This document shows positions 48,901 through 59,880 of a DNA stretch of 64,000 nucleotides, piece after piece (the stretch's first letter is position 1; every line of letters begins with the position of its first letter). The position numbers and the translations under genes were made by a program. Under the pieces are notes generated by a model, which was given only the letters and a program-made list of their open reading frames with translations, was not told the origin of the DNA and did not search any database. This stretch comes from Haliclystus octoradiatus (Eukaryota; Cnidaria; Staurozoa; Stauromedusae; Haliclystidae). The stretch is taken from the NCBI GenBank assembly GCA_916610825.1, contig OU744449.1, positions 21,421,344 to 21,485,343 on the forward strand. The letters run 5' to 3'.

Positions 48901-51900
48901 GTAGCTGGCTATTAGATACAGGTTTCACTGTATTCAGTACATAAACTTCCAATAAATCTTGAAATCAAAATTAGAATCCCGGAAGGAAACATATTTTATT
49001 GCATCAGGTATAATCTTGTTCACATTTGTATGCATTGAAATTGTATTATATGAAATAAATTTAATTCATAGCTTAATAATTAACTTCAATACTGATACAT
49101 GTGTTTATTTTATTATAAAGGCCAAGATAGCACAACAAGAATTTGACTTTTCAAAAGAGAATGAAAGAAAATTGAAAGTAAAATGTAATAGTCTAGAAAC
49201 TAATACTTCAGAATTGGAAAAGAAAATGAATAGCTTAGAATGGGAGATGAACAATTGTGCTACCGCTAAAAATTTGGAAGTAGCTGAATTACAATCAACA
49301 TTAAAATCCTTGATGGAGGATAAGGATGAAATTAATAATAAATGTATCGCAAGGTAAGAGTAGCCTAGTATTTACTAACTTTTAAATGTGTGTGTAGTTT
49401 TCTTTTACCTTGTTATTTATAGTACCGTAAATACAACCACCCAAGCTAGAAAAGCTCATTTGCACGGGAACAAGGACTGAACAGCAGTCACATTTATGAA
49501 ACTTGAAATTACAATGAGCTTCATTATACCAATGTTATATACAGAAAAAATACATTTTGTCCACCGAAAAATTATTGAAGCCCTGTCTCCAGCATGGGCT
49601 GCGGCAAAACTCTACCAGACAAAATCAATTTAACAAGTTTTGACACATTTTGGTTCAAACTATTGTTTCATTATATTATTACATTATGTAGTATCATACT
49701 ACAGTGAAACCTGTATATAACGGCCAGCTACAAGAGGTAGATAAACTGACCACTATAGACAGGTGGCCTTTATATACAGATTTGATTCAATAGAAAATAC
49801 TATTTTAGACAATGCAAGAGTGACCACTATAGACAGGTGGCCGCTGTATAGAGGTGACCATTATAACAGGTTTGACTGTATTTTCTTTGAAATGTTCTTC
49901 CAATATAATTATCTCGCCGATAAAAAGTTAGATAAATCAAATAGGAATAACAGATTTTGTTTATAAATTTTTTGTCATCGTACTTGCGAAAAACAGTTCA
50001 TGAACGTTAAATGGCCCCAATATTCTTGAACTGATCATGGACTCCTGAACTGTTTTTTTTTTGTAGGGGTGGTAGGTGAAGGCTTTATTCAAATTTTGTG
50101 ATCAATGTCTTATTTATGACATTGCTTTTTCTAAAGCCCTTACTTGGAAAATTGTGTATATTTGCATGATAAATTCAATGTTATTCAAAATCAATTGTAG
50201 TGTAGGCAATCATTTATTTACAAATAAGATTCAAACTGTCCCCTCTATTATTTTGATGTAGCAAACAGAAATACTCCAAATTAGCAATGGAGAAAGAAAA
50301 TGAGATTTCAGGAATTAAATCACAACATCAAAGAAATATCGCTGAAATTCAAAAGAAAATCTTTAGATTGGAAAGTGAAAACAAGACGATGAAAAAGAAA
50401 CTTCTAGAAATGAGTCAAATGTTTGAGAAACAGCATAAGATTACATCTAAAGAACTCACTAGGTGAATATCTAGCACAATTGGTTTTAGAAAGCTTTTCT
50501 AAATGGTATATTTTATTTAATAGTCAATGAACTGTTCGTAAAGCGCACAGATTTTCTGAACATTTATAACACCACTATAGGTGAATTATAAAATGAGTCA
50601 AAAAGAGACACACAGTTCTCGTTACTCCAAGTTTCACGCCATACAATAATCATTAGGCAAGTATCGATTTTATTATTTACAAAAAAAAAACATATCGATG
50701 CGCTACATGATAGAATGTTACACATAATTGGGTTTATAATGTTAGCTATTGTTATTGCTAACATTAGATTTAATGGATCCAACACCATTATAAAGACGTG
50801 TGTAATCCGTATATATGGAGGGATTTTCTTGACTTCTCTTGACTTTTATTTTATTTAAAATTCTGCTTTATGCCATTTAAACACAAAGTTCAATCATTGC
50901 AATCAACCCAAAGCGTTTGACGTAAAATGATACTATTTGCATTTAAATTGATACAATCTCTAATTTACACTTCATACCAACAAAATAGTGTGACATTTTC
51001 TTTGTTATAAAATTTTAATATTTGAAAGACTTGAATGATGAGTCAAAATTTCTGGCAACTTTCTGTATAGAAAATTTGAAGCAGCAGAATTTTTTTTATT
51101 GTTGTGATTATGGCACTGCTAAAATATTAGGGTTTTAATTAACATATTTGATTAACTAATTAGACATTGCATTGATTGGCATATCCAGATTTTTCTCTGC
51201 TTAAAGTTTATTGAAGACAATAATTTGTTATTTTAGATTCCAGCATGAAAACTCAAAATTACTTGTTAACCAAACTACTGTTACTGATGATCATTGTCGT
51301 GAGATAACATCCTTGAATCTTCAATTGGAAACAATGTCATCCTTGCAAAATCACTTAAAAGATGAGCTAAGAATAAAGAAAGAAGAATTGTCAAGGTCAG
51401 TTTATTTAATTTAGATTCATCATTTTTATCTCCATCACACTTGGCTTCTGCCTCCAGGACCTGAAGTTATATGACCTTGGATATTGTTCAAGTTATTCTG
51501 CGGTAGATCATTGTGAGTTATATCTATAATATTATCTTACAAATGATTTAATGAAATAATAGCTGAGTTAATTGCCATAAATGCCTGAACGTACAATAGA
51601 ACTATATAAACAAATAAATAAATAAACGTCAAGCTATGACTGGACGAAATCATGCATACCCTACTACAATCTAAAATCCTTGAGCTCAATCCAAATTTCA
51701 ACAATTTCTTTGACTTGTGCAAATTTGCACTAATTTTCACCTATCAATAATTGCTTAAAATTTACTACAAAAGAGAAGTTTGGAGTTTCAATAATAATCA
51801 ATAAATACGTATAACATCAAGTTAGAAAAAGCATAACGACGGAATTTGAAAGAAATTGTCGTAAAAACAAATGTCATCAATTGTGAGATGTATAAATCAA

Positions 51901-54900
51901 TGTAAAAAGTTAAAAAAAATGCATTGACGATAATAAGAATGATCAGCGAGTATTATTTAAATCAGTTGAAAATATGTTGTGTTTGAAATCTACACAAAAA
52001 CTACCATCATATGACAGTCCTGCAGATTTGGCGGATATCTTCTCTGAATTTTTTGAGGAAAATATTGCATCAATACGAGAATACTTTTCCCAATCTGTAA
52101 TTAAATTATCTAGAGTATATACTAATACTACGTTCGGATCTTGTAAGCTTACAGAATTCTCACCTACCCTCTGCGGAATTAAAACCACTTCTAAAAGATA
52201 TGGCTATTAAATCATGCATCCTAGATCCGATACCAGGGAAATTGATGAAGGATTGTTACTCTATTTTATCATCAGTTATTAGTTATATGATAAACATGTC
52301 GTTTAGTGGTTCTACTGTACCAATTGATTTTAAGAAAGCTGTTTTGAATAAAGAAACCCAATCTTGATGCTGAAGTATTCAACCATTATCGACCAATTTC
52401 GAACTTACCATTCATTTCGAAAGCAACAGAGAAAATTGTTGCCATCCAACTAAATCATCATGTTGAAAATAACAACCTTCACGAAGCATTCCAATCAGCA
52501 TACAAGAAAGCACACAGCACAGAGACAGCCTTGACCCGTATACAAAATGACATTCTCTGCCATATCGACGCAAAACGAGATGTCATTTTAGTAGTCCTAG
52601 ATTTATCTGCTGCGTTTGATACGGTTGACCACGATATCCTTCTTGGCAGATTAGAACACCGGTATGTAATAAGTGGAAGAGCATTGTCTTGGTTTTCGTC
52701 ATATTAAACTAATCGCACCAACTTTGTAAAAATTGATGACACATGTTCTTCGAGTCGCCCTCTTAAATGTGGGGTACCTCGAGGCTCTGTACTTCGGCCA
52801 AGGCTTTACACCATGTACACTGCTTCTCTTGCGGATGTAATAAAGCAGCATGGCATATCTCACCATTTTTATGCTGACAATGTGCAAATCTACTTGTCGT
52901 TTGATGCAACGGATGACGCTGATATAAAATTCGCCAAGTCACGTACGGAGCTATGCCTTGATGATATCAAAAAAATGGATGACCATAAACCGTTCAAAAT
53001 CAAATAGTACGAAAACTGAATTACTCATCTTTAGTGCAAAAAATAGACAAATGACATCATTTGATTCTATATATGTAGGAGATGAATTGGTTCACAAAAA
53101 AATGATAGCTAGGAACATCGGTGTATTGTTTGAAGAACACATGTCCATGCATAAACAAGTAAACAACGTCTATAAATCTGCTTATTATCACTTAAGAAAC
53201 ATCTGGAAAATAGAAAAATATGTATCTCACCAACATTGCGAAATTCTAATTCATGCATTTGTCTCCTCAAGACTTGACAAGTGTAATATCGGCTGGCGTC
53301 AAACAAAATCAATTGGAAAAGCTCCAACATTTGCAGAATGCAGCAGCCAAAATGTTAACAAATACAAAAATCTGTAACCATATTAAACCGGTCTTGCATG
53401 ACCTGCATTGCAGAAAGGATAGAGTACAAAATACTTGTTACAACATTTAAAATAATCACAAACAAAACTGCCCCTTCTTATTTAAAAGAGTTATTATTTA
53501 ATTACAAACCATCTAGATCATTACGATCAATTGATCAACACTATTTAAAAAAACCTAAATATAATCTCAAATTTTATGGTGGACGATCCTTCTCTTATGT
53601 AGCACCGACCCTTTGGAATGAAGTCACTACTGAGCTAAGAGATTTCACCTCAATAGATATTTTTAAATCAAAATTAAAAACATTTTTATTTAAGAAAGCT
53701 TTTATGTAACTGGACTGCTTTATAGATATATAATAAATCGATAAATGTAAATAATAATTTTTAACAATGTTCACAAATTCTTTTAATAAACTATTTTTTT
53801 TACCTTTTTAGTTGTATATATTGTAAAGCGCTATTGTATATGTTTTATAGAAATAGCGCTATGTTAAATAAAATATTATTATTATTATTTCAGTAAAAAG
53901 TATTCAAGAAAAGTAATCGGGTTCACTGTACATGCTTGTGCAGAAGATTCTGCATGATTAATGCCTAAACACTCCTTGATTTCTTATTTTTCTGTAACTG
54001 TAGTTTGTTAAATTTCTATTGTGCATTTTCATTGTTATATTATGGAAATAAAAGGATTTTAGTTAGCTGAAAGTATATGTCACAATAAAGTATTCTTTCT
54101 GGAATCTGCATTATTCTACATAATAACTTGTTAAGCTGCATGCAGTCACCCTGTCTCATGAGATCTTCGATTACTCTATGGTACTATAATTTTTATAAAT
54201 TTTAGATGCCAAAAGAATGTTTCACAAGGACTAGAGCGTCAACAAATCATAGAAAGTTCAAAAGGACAATTAGATCTTGATTGGAGAAAACAATTTGAGA
54301 AATTAGATCAAGAACAGAAAATCAAAATAGACTCTTTATCAAAAGAAAATGCATCTTTAAGGGACAAGCTAACAAACACGAAGGATTTAAATAAGCTTCA
54401 AAGTCAAAAAATGATCGACATACAGAACAAAAATGATCAGCTTATCGCCGTTGTATCGCAAATGACGTTAGATATGGAAGTGCTATCAAAATCAAAATTA
54501 CAAAATGGAGCAGACGTCAAATATTGTTCTGTTATGTCCCAATCAGGTTCGTACTTATATTATAGGCCTATAAGTAATTCATTTTCTGATTTATCTAACT
54601 CTTTGAATAGTAACCACAAACATGATGTTCTGCAAATATTTCGTTACAATCGCTCAATGGAATATCGAAGTCTCTAAAGGCAATATTTATTATTACAGTA
54701 TCCCCTGCGAAAAAAATCCATGAGTTCATGAACAGTTCATGAAATTTTTTTGTGGGTTCATGAACAGTTCATGAACAGTCACAAAGAGTTCATGTACACT
54801 TCAATAACCGGTTCATGAACTGGTTCATGAAAGTGAAATTGCCTAATAGTTATGAACAATTCATGAACTTTTGGGCAATTTCACGTTCATGAACTCATGA

Positions 54901-57900
54901 ACTTTTTTTCGCAGGGGATACTCTAATCTTCTCTTTGGCAAAAATGGAATTATACTGTCCATGTAAATATTTGTATCATCTATCCATTTCTGCCGCAACT
55001 TTCAAATGAAATTCAGATTATCGATATATTTCTGGAAGACAGATAACGCCTTTTTGTGCGCTGGAGAATTTGAGATTCAGTGCTCATGTGATCACGATAT
55101 TCGTAACAATATATTTGTCAATCGATCTATTGATCAAACCGGTCAACACTATTTTCATTTTCCCACACTTGACTGTCTCAATCGCGAATTGGATTTTGCA
55201 CTTAATTTGATAATTTTCATAAGTGAAACACCTGAAATTGTTTCACATGGGTTATCCGGGTGATTCCAATATTATTTTTATGTTATATTTTTTAATTCTC
55301 TTCTTGAATAAACAACTAAGATTTGGCTTAATTATTTTTCTTAATTAATACAGGCTTTCGAACATTTATTTGATTCACTAGATCTTTGTAACTAATTTTT
55401 CACAATGTTTATCTTATAGATGCAAACAATTTGATGAATGAAAATGAAACATTAAAAGGAAAAAATAGTGATTTACAAAATCGAATTCAGCGAATGCATT
55501 ATTTTAACGATACTGTTATGAATGATATGGGCGAGACATTTAAACATGGGAATGAAGGTAAACTGCATGCAAATATTATATCCTTCACTTGCATAGAGAA
55601 AAGTTCATTAACATTGAATGTCTCGATGTTCGTTTATAATTTGTTGTGCAAAAATATGAATCGTTTATAAATTAAACTCATTAGCTGAGTTCATAATAAA
55701 AAGTTTGTGCAAACAATAGATCATTTCACTTTCATGAATTTGTTATAAACTGTTCACCATAATGTGTATAAATAGTTCATGAATAGCTCATGATTTCGAT
55801 AAACTTTTTTGCAGGAAATTATTGATTGTACAAATTGCACTTTATTTATCTGTCCCTTGAGTGTAGTGTTAGTAACTAACAGTTCCCAAAAAATATTGGA
55901 AATTCATGTAACTTTACCCCTGCGAAAAACAGTTCAGGAGTTCATGAACAGTTCATGAACAGTTCATGAACGTTAAATGGCTCCAATTTTCCGGAACTGT
56001 TCATGAACTGTTCATGAACTCCTGAACTGTTTTTGCAGGGGTTAGGTGAAACAGCAGAGTAGTATTTTTATAGAGAAAGTAGTTTTATTTGAAGAACTTG
56101 ACATCAGGTAAAAGGATTACCATGCACTTGCTATGTTTGTATTAACTCAGATTGGTGTTTCTGAAGCTCGAGCTTTCAATACTTCATTTGTGTCTTCCAA
56201 CTTTTCCAAGTGTAGTAAATATGAATACAAACATTTGCAAGCGTATGGTAACCCTTTTTTTAAATAATACAAGTTTGTTTATGTTGCAGAAGGCCGTTTG
56301 ATTTCTTAATTATTGGTTTAAAATTCCATTTCAATTCAATGTATGAATTCATTAAAATGTCCTCCGATTAAATGAAAATTTCAAAATTCACATGAACCAA
56401 CCTATCAAATTGTAGGATTACGTCCGATTACGACATCATATTTTAGAATTGTAATTACAGTATCGTGCATTACATAATTATGATTGATTAATGCAAAAAT
56501 AGAGTTACAGCAATGAGGAATCACCCCTGCGAAAAAAAGTTCATGAGTTCATGAACATGAAATTGCGCAAGCGTTCATGAACAGTTCATGAATTATGATT
56601 GATTAATGCAAAAATAGAGTTACAGCAATGAGGAATCACCCCTGCGAAAAAAAGTTCATGAGTTCATGAACATGAAATTGCGCAAGCGTTCATGAACAGT
56701 TCATGAATTATGATTGATTAATGCAAAAATAGAGTTACAGCAATGAGGAATCACCCCTGCGAAAAAAAGTTCATGAGTTCATGAACGTGAAATTGCGCAA
56801 GCGTTCATGAACAGTTCATGAACTGTTCATGAACTTTTGGGCAATTTCACGTTCTTGAACAGTTCCGGTCCATGAAGTGTTCATGAACTCTTTGTGACTG
56901 TTCATGAACCAAGAAGAAAATGTTCATGACCTGTTCATGAAGTTCATCAATTGTTCATGAACTGTGCATGAACTATTCATGAACTGTTCTGTTCATGAAG
57001 TTCATGAACTGTTCATGAACTCATGGATTTTTTTTTGCAGGGGCAAAGAATAAATGGTGCAGTTGTCAGATTTGACATTTTGAAAAAATGATGTATAATC
57101 ATGCTTCACCTATTAAGGATACTAAATTTTGTGAAATGGTAAAGTTTTCAAAGTATTTTTAATGTTCAATCTTTAGGAATTGTTTTTTATGAACTGCTTT
57201 TGCTATCAAATTTCTGCTTTATCAAAAAAGATGCTGTACTTTGTAACTAAAACTCTGTTATAATATTCAAAATTTATTTTCAAATGTTTCATGTGTAGTG
57301 AGTCTGCAGTTTGAAACTTGGATTTGATTTTGAATGTATTGATAAGGATATTATTACATTGCGTTTGTCTTTTGCAGAATATTCAGCTGTAATTACAAGA
57401 AAGCAATTGAAAGTATCTGCACTCAAAATTGCTCAACTTATGCAAGAGAGAGAACATCTTGTGCAAATGGGAAATAAATTAAGATCACAATTGAAATCAA
57501 AAACAGGTAGAAAAATAACGGATATATGGTTTACTACTATTTTATTGTTTTAAACTTTGATTTTATTAATGTAACGGAAGGAAATATGTTTAAATTTTTC
57601 AAGTTAAAGTTTGTATTAAAGTTTGTATTACTGTTTATGGTAAAAACTAATGAAATTTTTAAAGGGGTTTATTAAAATCATAAAATTTACCAGCGACCTT
57701 TGAGCTCTGTCTTCTCTTCATATAGTGGTGCACCAGGAGCATAACTGCATAATGCACACTACTCATGGCTTGAGAAATTGCAACAATTTTTGAAACAATT
57801 GCAAGGTGCAATTATCAATTTTATGCCTTTAAAGATTAGCACAGCTCCTGCATAAAGAAGTTCGCTCTTGAAAAACAGTTTGCTCTTGAAAAACAGTTCT

Positions 57901-59399
57901 CCTTTGAAAAACAATTCTCTCTTGAAAAACTGTTTGCTCTTGAAAAACAGTTCGCTCTTGAACTGTTTTTTGCAGGGGAGAAAACAATATACAATTTTAT
58001 TCTCTTGTCATGATCTTTATTCTAAATACAATTTCGTTCTAATTGTCATGTCACTGAATGGAGATTTATTTGAGTTCTATGTCCATGTCTCATTTTTGAA
58101 CAAGTTAACATGCTCAAATAATCTAGTTGAATTACATGATATCCTCTGCAAAAAAAAGTTCATGAGTATATGAACGTGAAATTACCCAAAAGTTCACAAA
58201 CTGTTCATAAGTACAGTCGAACCTGCTTAATATCCCTCCTTGGGTACAGAAGAAAAGCGGGACATTAATCGAGATAGGATTATGAGAGTTTGTATGGAGA
58301 ATGGAAAATAGAAGTCAGTTTTATGTGGGGATATTAAGCAAGATGGGATATTAAAAGGGGGGATATTGACCGAGTTTGACTGTAGTTCATGAAAGTTCAT
58401 GGACCCACAATAATATGTTCATGAACTATCCATGAAAGTGAACTATCATGAACTCATGGATTTTTTTCCACTGGGGATATTATTAAGGATGCGAATCGAC
58501 AATGCACTTTTCAATTCAAATCAAATATTAATTGAAATCTTTTGTTCTATTGTTACCATTCAAGTAGACAATGAAATCACAAATAAAACCTTTTCCATGA
58601 CTGCAAGAAATGTGTTGAAAACATCAAATTCAACTTAGCTATCTTTACATAGATTTTTAAACATTTTGAAAAATACAATAGATATATCAGTTTGTTCGCT
58701 CAATTCGCTTCGGCATTAGTTCATGTTCATGTCATGTTACAGAATTCATGTTATTCAACGCGCTTCATGTTTCATCATGTCTGTTTGATCAATTAACTGT
58801 CATAGCAACAGAGTCTGAAATAGAACTAATGGCGCATAACTTGAGATTTTCTTTGTTATGGTAATTAGGGGGAGTTCAATAGACCATGCAAACACGCAAA
58901 AGACGTTGCTTCGAATGATTTGTCTCGTGTTTGTTTCATATTTTATATTGGCGAAAAGAGCATTTGATTTTGAAGAAAAATTTATCCAAGAAAAGTTGCT
59001 TTATATTTGGAAACAAGCATATTTAAAATTAATTTAAATAATCGAATATTCATTTTACTATTCGAATAATCGATATTTCATTGATATTCGATTATTAATC
59101 AATTAATCGATATTCGATTCGCATCCCTAGATATTATCAATGCAAATTTCAAATGTTTCTGTATTTTTTCCACCGCTTTAGAAACTAAGAGAGTTGATCA
59201 AATGACACAAACAGAGATACCAGCCACTAAAGACACAGCTAGCCATTACATATCTAATGAAGATAATGTTAATATTATTCCTGAAACAACGTGTTCCTTA
59301 TCAACACCATCATCAATAGGTGATGTATGGAAGCTATTAGATGATACTGATGGACTTATATCATCTGTTAACCAATCAATGTCATCAACAAGGGCATGA
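42559..59399 (+). CDS. CCDC57: CCDC57-like coiled-coil protein, complete, 10 exons, 676 aa
   Basis: A long coiled-coil protein. In vertebrates CCDC57 is a centrosome/centriolar-satellite and microtubule-associated protein. Exons: 42559-42918, 43948-44063, 47854-47989, 49121-49353, 50262-50462, 51237-51395, 54206-54546, 55420-55557, 57378-57506 and 59182-59399. They have AG/GT borders, matching phases and one open frame of 2031 nt ending in TGA. The identification rests mainly on exon 1, where [17 protein letters not shown] and [10 protein letters not shown] resemble the CCDC57 N-terminus as I remember it, plus [13 protein letters not shown] in exon 3. The rest is heptad-rich (E/K/Q/L) and aligns with many coiled coils. 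The C-terminus is not coiled coil and ends in a Ser/Thr-rich tail with [14 protein letters not shown]. There are no membrane segments. Introns 1, 3, 6, 8 and 9 are packed with transposons, none interrupting an exon. Confidence 0.78.
42924..42957. repeat. (TA)n microsatellite directly after a splice donor
   Basis: About 17 TA units begin 5 bp after the exon 1 donor of the CCDC57-like gene (GTAGC then TATATA). Confidence 0.95.
43024..43794. repeat. 771-bp near-perfect palindrome in intron 1 of the CCDC57-like gene
   Basis: Two arms of about 380 bp read identically on opposite strands except for one or two small differences (for example ACTCAATG against ATCCATG near 43125). Loop of about 8 nt near 43406-43413. 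AT microsatellites lie outside both ends. It may be an inverted duplication of part of a transposon (compare 50571-50789) or an assembly artefact. Confidence 0.92.
43789..43815. repeat. (TA)n microsatellite at the right edge of the palindrome
   Basis: TATTATTATTATATATA continues as pure TA and abuts the palindrome's right arm. Confidence 0.9.
44848..45015. mobile_element. hAT-type MITE, CAGGGTCCGAC group, 168 bp, in intron 2 of the CCDC57-like gene
   Basis: Left end CAGGGTCAGACAAA, right end TGTCGCACCCTG; flanks CTTGCAGG and CTTGTAGG match in 7 of 8 bases. The right arm shares TGTTGAAATGCCTCTAGGAT with the partial copy ending at 26940. Confidence 0.88.
45024..46910. other. Intron 2 of the CCDC57-like gene, mostly unannotated
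   Basis: No coding or repeat signal that I recognise in this part. Confidence 0.5.
46911..46985 (+). other. tRNA-like relic in intron 2 of the CCDC57-like gene
   Basis: TGGTCTAGTGG (A box, 46917-46927) and GGGGTCTGTCCC (B-box position) followed by a T run. Stems pair poorly. Confidence 0.45.
46986..47700. other. T-rich simple region followed by a possible solo LTR relic
   Basis: 46986-47230 is dominated by TTGATT/TTTGAT words. From about 47268 (TGTGTGATATATTG) to about 47692 there is a GT-rich block with AATAAAG and an end GTAAGAATCTTACA, which looks like an LTR but has no second copy here. Weak evidence. Confidence 0.25.
48191..48372. mobile_element. TA-flanked MITE, CAGT..ACTG family, subfamily B
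   Basis: Starts CAGTTGAACTCAGTTAA after TA and ends GATACTG before TA. Repeated ATATCCCACCT-type motifs and CCATACAAACTCTCATA are shared with the copy at 58214-58382. Confidence 0.78.
48761..48930. mobile_element. TA-flanked MITE, CAGT..ACTG family, subfamily A
   Basis: Left CAGTCAAACCTCTTATAGCG, right CAGGTTTCACTG followed by TA. The unit is in opposite orientation to 49702-49878. Confidence 0.85.
49702..49878. mobile_element. TA-flanked MITE, CAGT..ACTG family, subfamily A
   Basis: CAGTGAAACCTGTATATAAC at the left and ACAGGTTTGACTG at the right, with TA on both sides (49700-49701 and 49879-49880). Confidence 0.88.
49982..50069. mobile_element. GTTCATGAAC-family MITE, about 88 bp
   Basis: ACTTGCGAAAAACAGTTCAT to CTCCTGAACTGTTTTTTTTTTGTAGGGG. 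It lies 100 bp beyond the TA-flanked copy 49702-49878. Confidence 0.8.
50571..50789. repeat. Sequence related to the arms of the 771-bp palindrome
   Basis: GAGTCAAAAAGAGACACACAG and GTTACTCCAAGTTTCACGCC resemble the outer part of each palindrome arm (GTTACTCAAGTTTCACGC), and TATTGTTATTGCTA resembles an inner part. CACCACTATAG at the left and CAACACCATTATA at the right could be worn termini. Class not recognised. Confidence 0.55.
51936..53890 (+). pseudogene. Dead CR1/L2-type non-LTR retrotransposon in intron 6 of the CCDC57-like gene
   Basis: The frame shifts repeatedly. Order of recognisable segments: linker before RT ([19 protein letters not shown]), [31 protein letters not shown] [38 protein letters not shown], the catalytic loop FYADNVQIY (usual YADD, so Asp to Asn) and the C-terminal domain ending [18 protein letters not shown] at 53709. 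The 3' UTR ends in GCGCTA sequences and ATTATTATTATT (about 53870-53890), the simple tail of CR1/L2 elements. The left border is approximate. Confidence 0.88.
54712..54917. mobile_element. GTTCATGAAC-family MITE, 206 bp
   Basis: CCCCTGCGAAAAAAATCCATG to TTTTTTTCGCAGGGG with AT on both sides (54710-54711 and 54918-54919). Rich in GTTCATGAAC units; TGGGCAATTTCACG centre marks a second subtype. Confidence 0.9.
55722..55818. mobile_element. Relic of a GTTCATGAAC-family MITE
   Basis: CACTTTCATGAATTTG, ATAGTTCATGAATAGCTCATG and a right end TTTTTTGCAGG remain. Confidence 0.55.
55917..56041. mobile_element. Best-preserved GTTCATGAAC-family MITE, 125 bp, nearly perfect palindrome
   Basis: Left CCCCTGCGAAAAACAGTTCA then GGAGTTCATGAAC and further decamers at 11-bp spacing; the right arm is the near-exact complement ending TTTTTGCAGGGG. 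TTA flanks both sides. Centre CGTTAAATGGCTCC. A good type copy for the family. Confidence 0.93.
56111..56256. mobile_element. Foldback MITE with AAAGGGTTACCACA ends, copy 2
   Basis: AAAGGATTACCATGCACTTG to GCGTATGGTAACCCTTT; the right arm shares GTAGTAAATATGAATACAAACATT-like sequence with copy 1, in parts. Shorter centre. Confidence 0.78.
56476..56820 (+). repeat. Three tandem copies of a 115-bp unit
   Basis: AATTATGATTGATTAATGC starts at 56476, 56591 and 56706. The copies are almost identical (one A/G difference seen in CATGAACATG), so the duplication is recent. Confidence 0.95.
56524..57043. mobile_element. Expanded GTTCATGAAC-family MITE, 520 bp, with tandemly repeated left end
   Basis: CCCCTGCGAAAAAAAGTTCA (56524) to TTTTTTTTTGCAGGGG (57043) with CA on both sides. 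The left end plus 48 bp of flanking DNA occurs three times at exact 115-bp steps (CCCC at 56524, 56639, 56754). The right part is a run of TTCATGAAC decamers. Confidence 0.9.
57845..57978. mobile_element. GTTCATGAAC-family MITE with an 18-bp internal repeat
   Basis: CTCCTGCATAAAGAAGTTCG to CTTGAACTGTTTTTTGCAGGGG with AG on both sides (57843-57844 and 57979-57980). The interior is about five copies of an 18-bp unit, GCTCTTGAAAAACAGTTT, in place of the usual decamers. Confidence 0.85.
58143..58476. mobile_element. GTTCATGAAC-family MITE carrying a nested TA-flanked MITE
   Basis: CCTCTGCAAAAAAAAGTTCA to TTTTTTTCCACTGGGG with AT on both sides. Positions 58212-58384 are the nested element. Confidence 0.85.
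58214..58382. mobile_element. TA-flanked MITE, subfamily B, nested in a palindromic MITE
   Basis: CAGTCGAACCTGCTTAATAT to GAGTTTGACTG with TA on both sides (58212-58213 and 58383-58384). It interrupts the GTTCATGAAC element 58143-58476. Confidence 0.88.
58484..59129. mobile_element. hAT-type MITE, 646 bp, in intron 9 of the CCDC57-like gene
   Basis: Ends TAAGGATGCGAATCGA and TCGATTCGCATCCCTA are flanked by a perfect 8-bp duplication GATATTAT (58476-58483 and 59130-59137). The right subterminal region repeats TCGAATA/TATTCGA motifs. The left duplication overlaps the end of the adjacent palindromic MITE, so this insertion is the younger one. Confidence 0.93.
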
Positions 59400-59406
59400 T
59401 AGATAG

Positions 59407-59412
59407 AATAAA
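59407..59412 (+). terminator. Candidate poly(A) signal of the CCDC57-like gene
   Basis: AATAAA lies 8 bp after the stop codon. It is the only such hexamer on this strand before the convergent transglutaminase gene, although the resulting 3' UTR would be very short. Confidence 0.3.
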
Positions 59413-59880
59413 AGTAATGCATCAAATATGGGTTTTGTCTGTGCATCAACATCCTTAGTAAGAAAATGATGATTTATAATTCAAACAATTTGTGGTCAAA
59501 AGCAACATTTAATCCATATGTGAGATGTTACTCTATATCATCGATATCATAGCTACAGTCAAAGATGATATCAGCAACCATATTAATTCTATTGTATATT
59601 ATAATGTTGGCAGTTATGGCTTACCGCTTCTCCTATTGTTCAATCGAATCCATTATGGCAGTTGAAATTTTAATATGTGGCTATCGTCTTGAAATCCTTA
59701 TGTATGTGCAAGTGATAGTTTGAAGATATTATGTTTAACTTTAACATAAAAAGCTTGGAGACATATCAGACGTAGGATACACAATGACTAAAGATATATG
59801 TGATTTCATAGAAATTCTGAATGATTGAAATTGTGTACAGGTATGTAGAAGTTTTATATATTTAGTTTCAAAATGAAAAA

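Noticed and set aside
56476..57043. CRISPR-like regular repeats
   Set aside because: This is eukaryotic intron DNA. Repeats are palindromic MITE decamers or tandem duplications without variable spacers of constant length, and no cas genes are present.
57868..58173. Leu/Ser/Asn repeat ORF ([11 protein letters not shown]...)
   Set aside because: It is a by-product of the 18-bp repeat inside a MITE.
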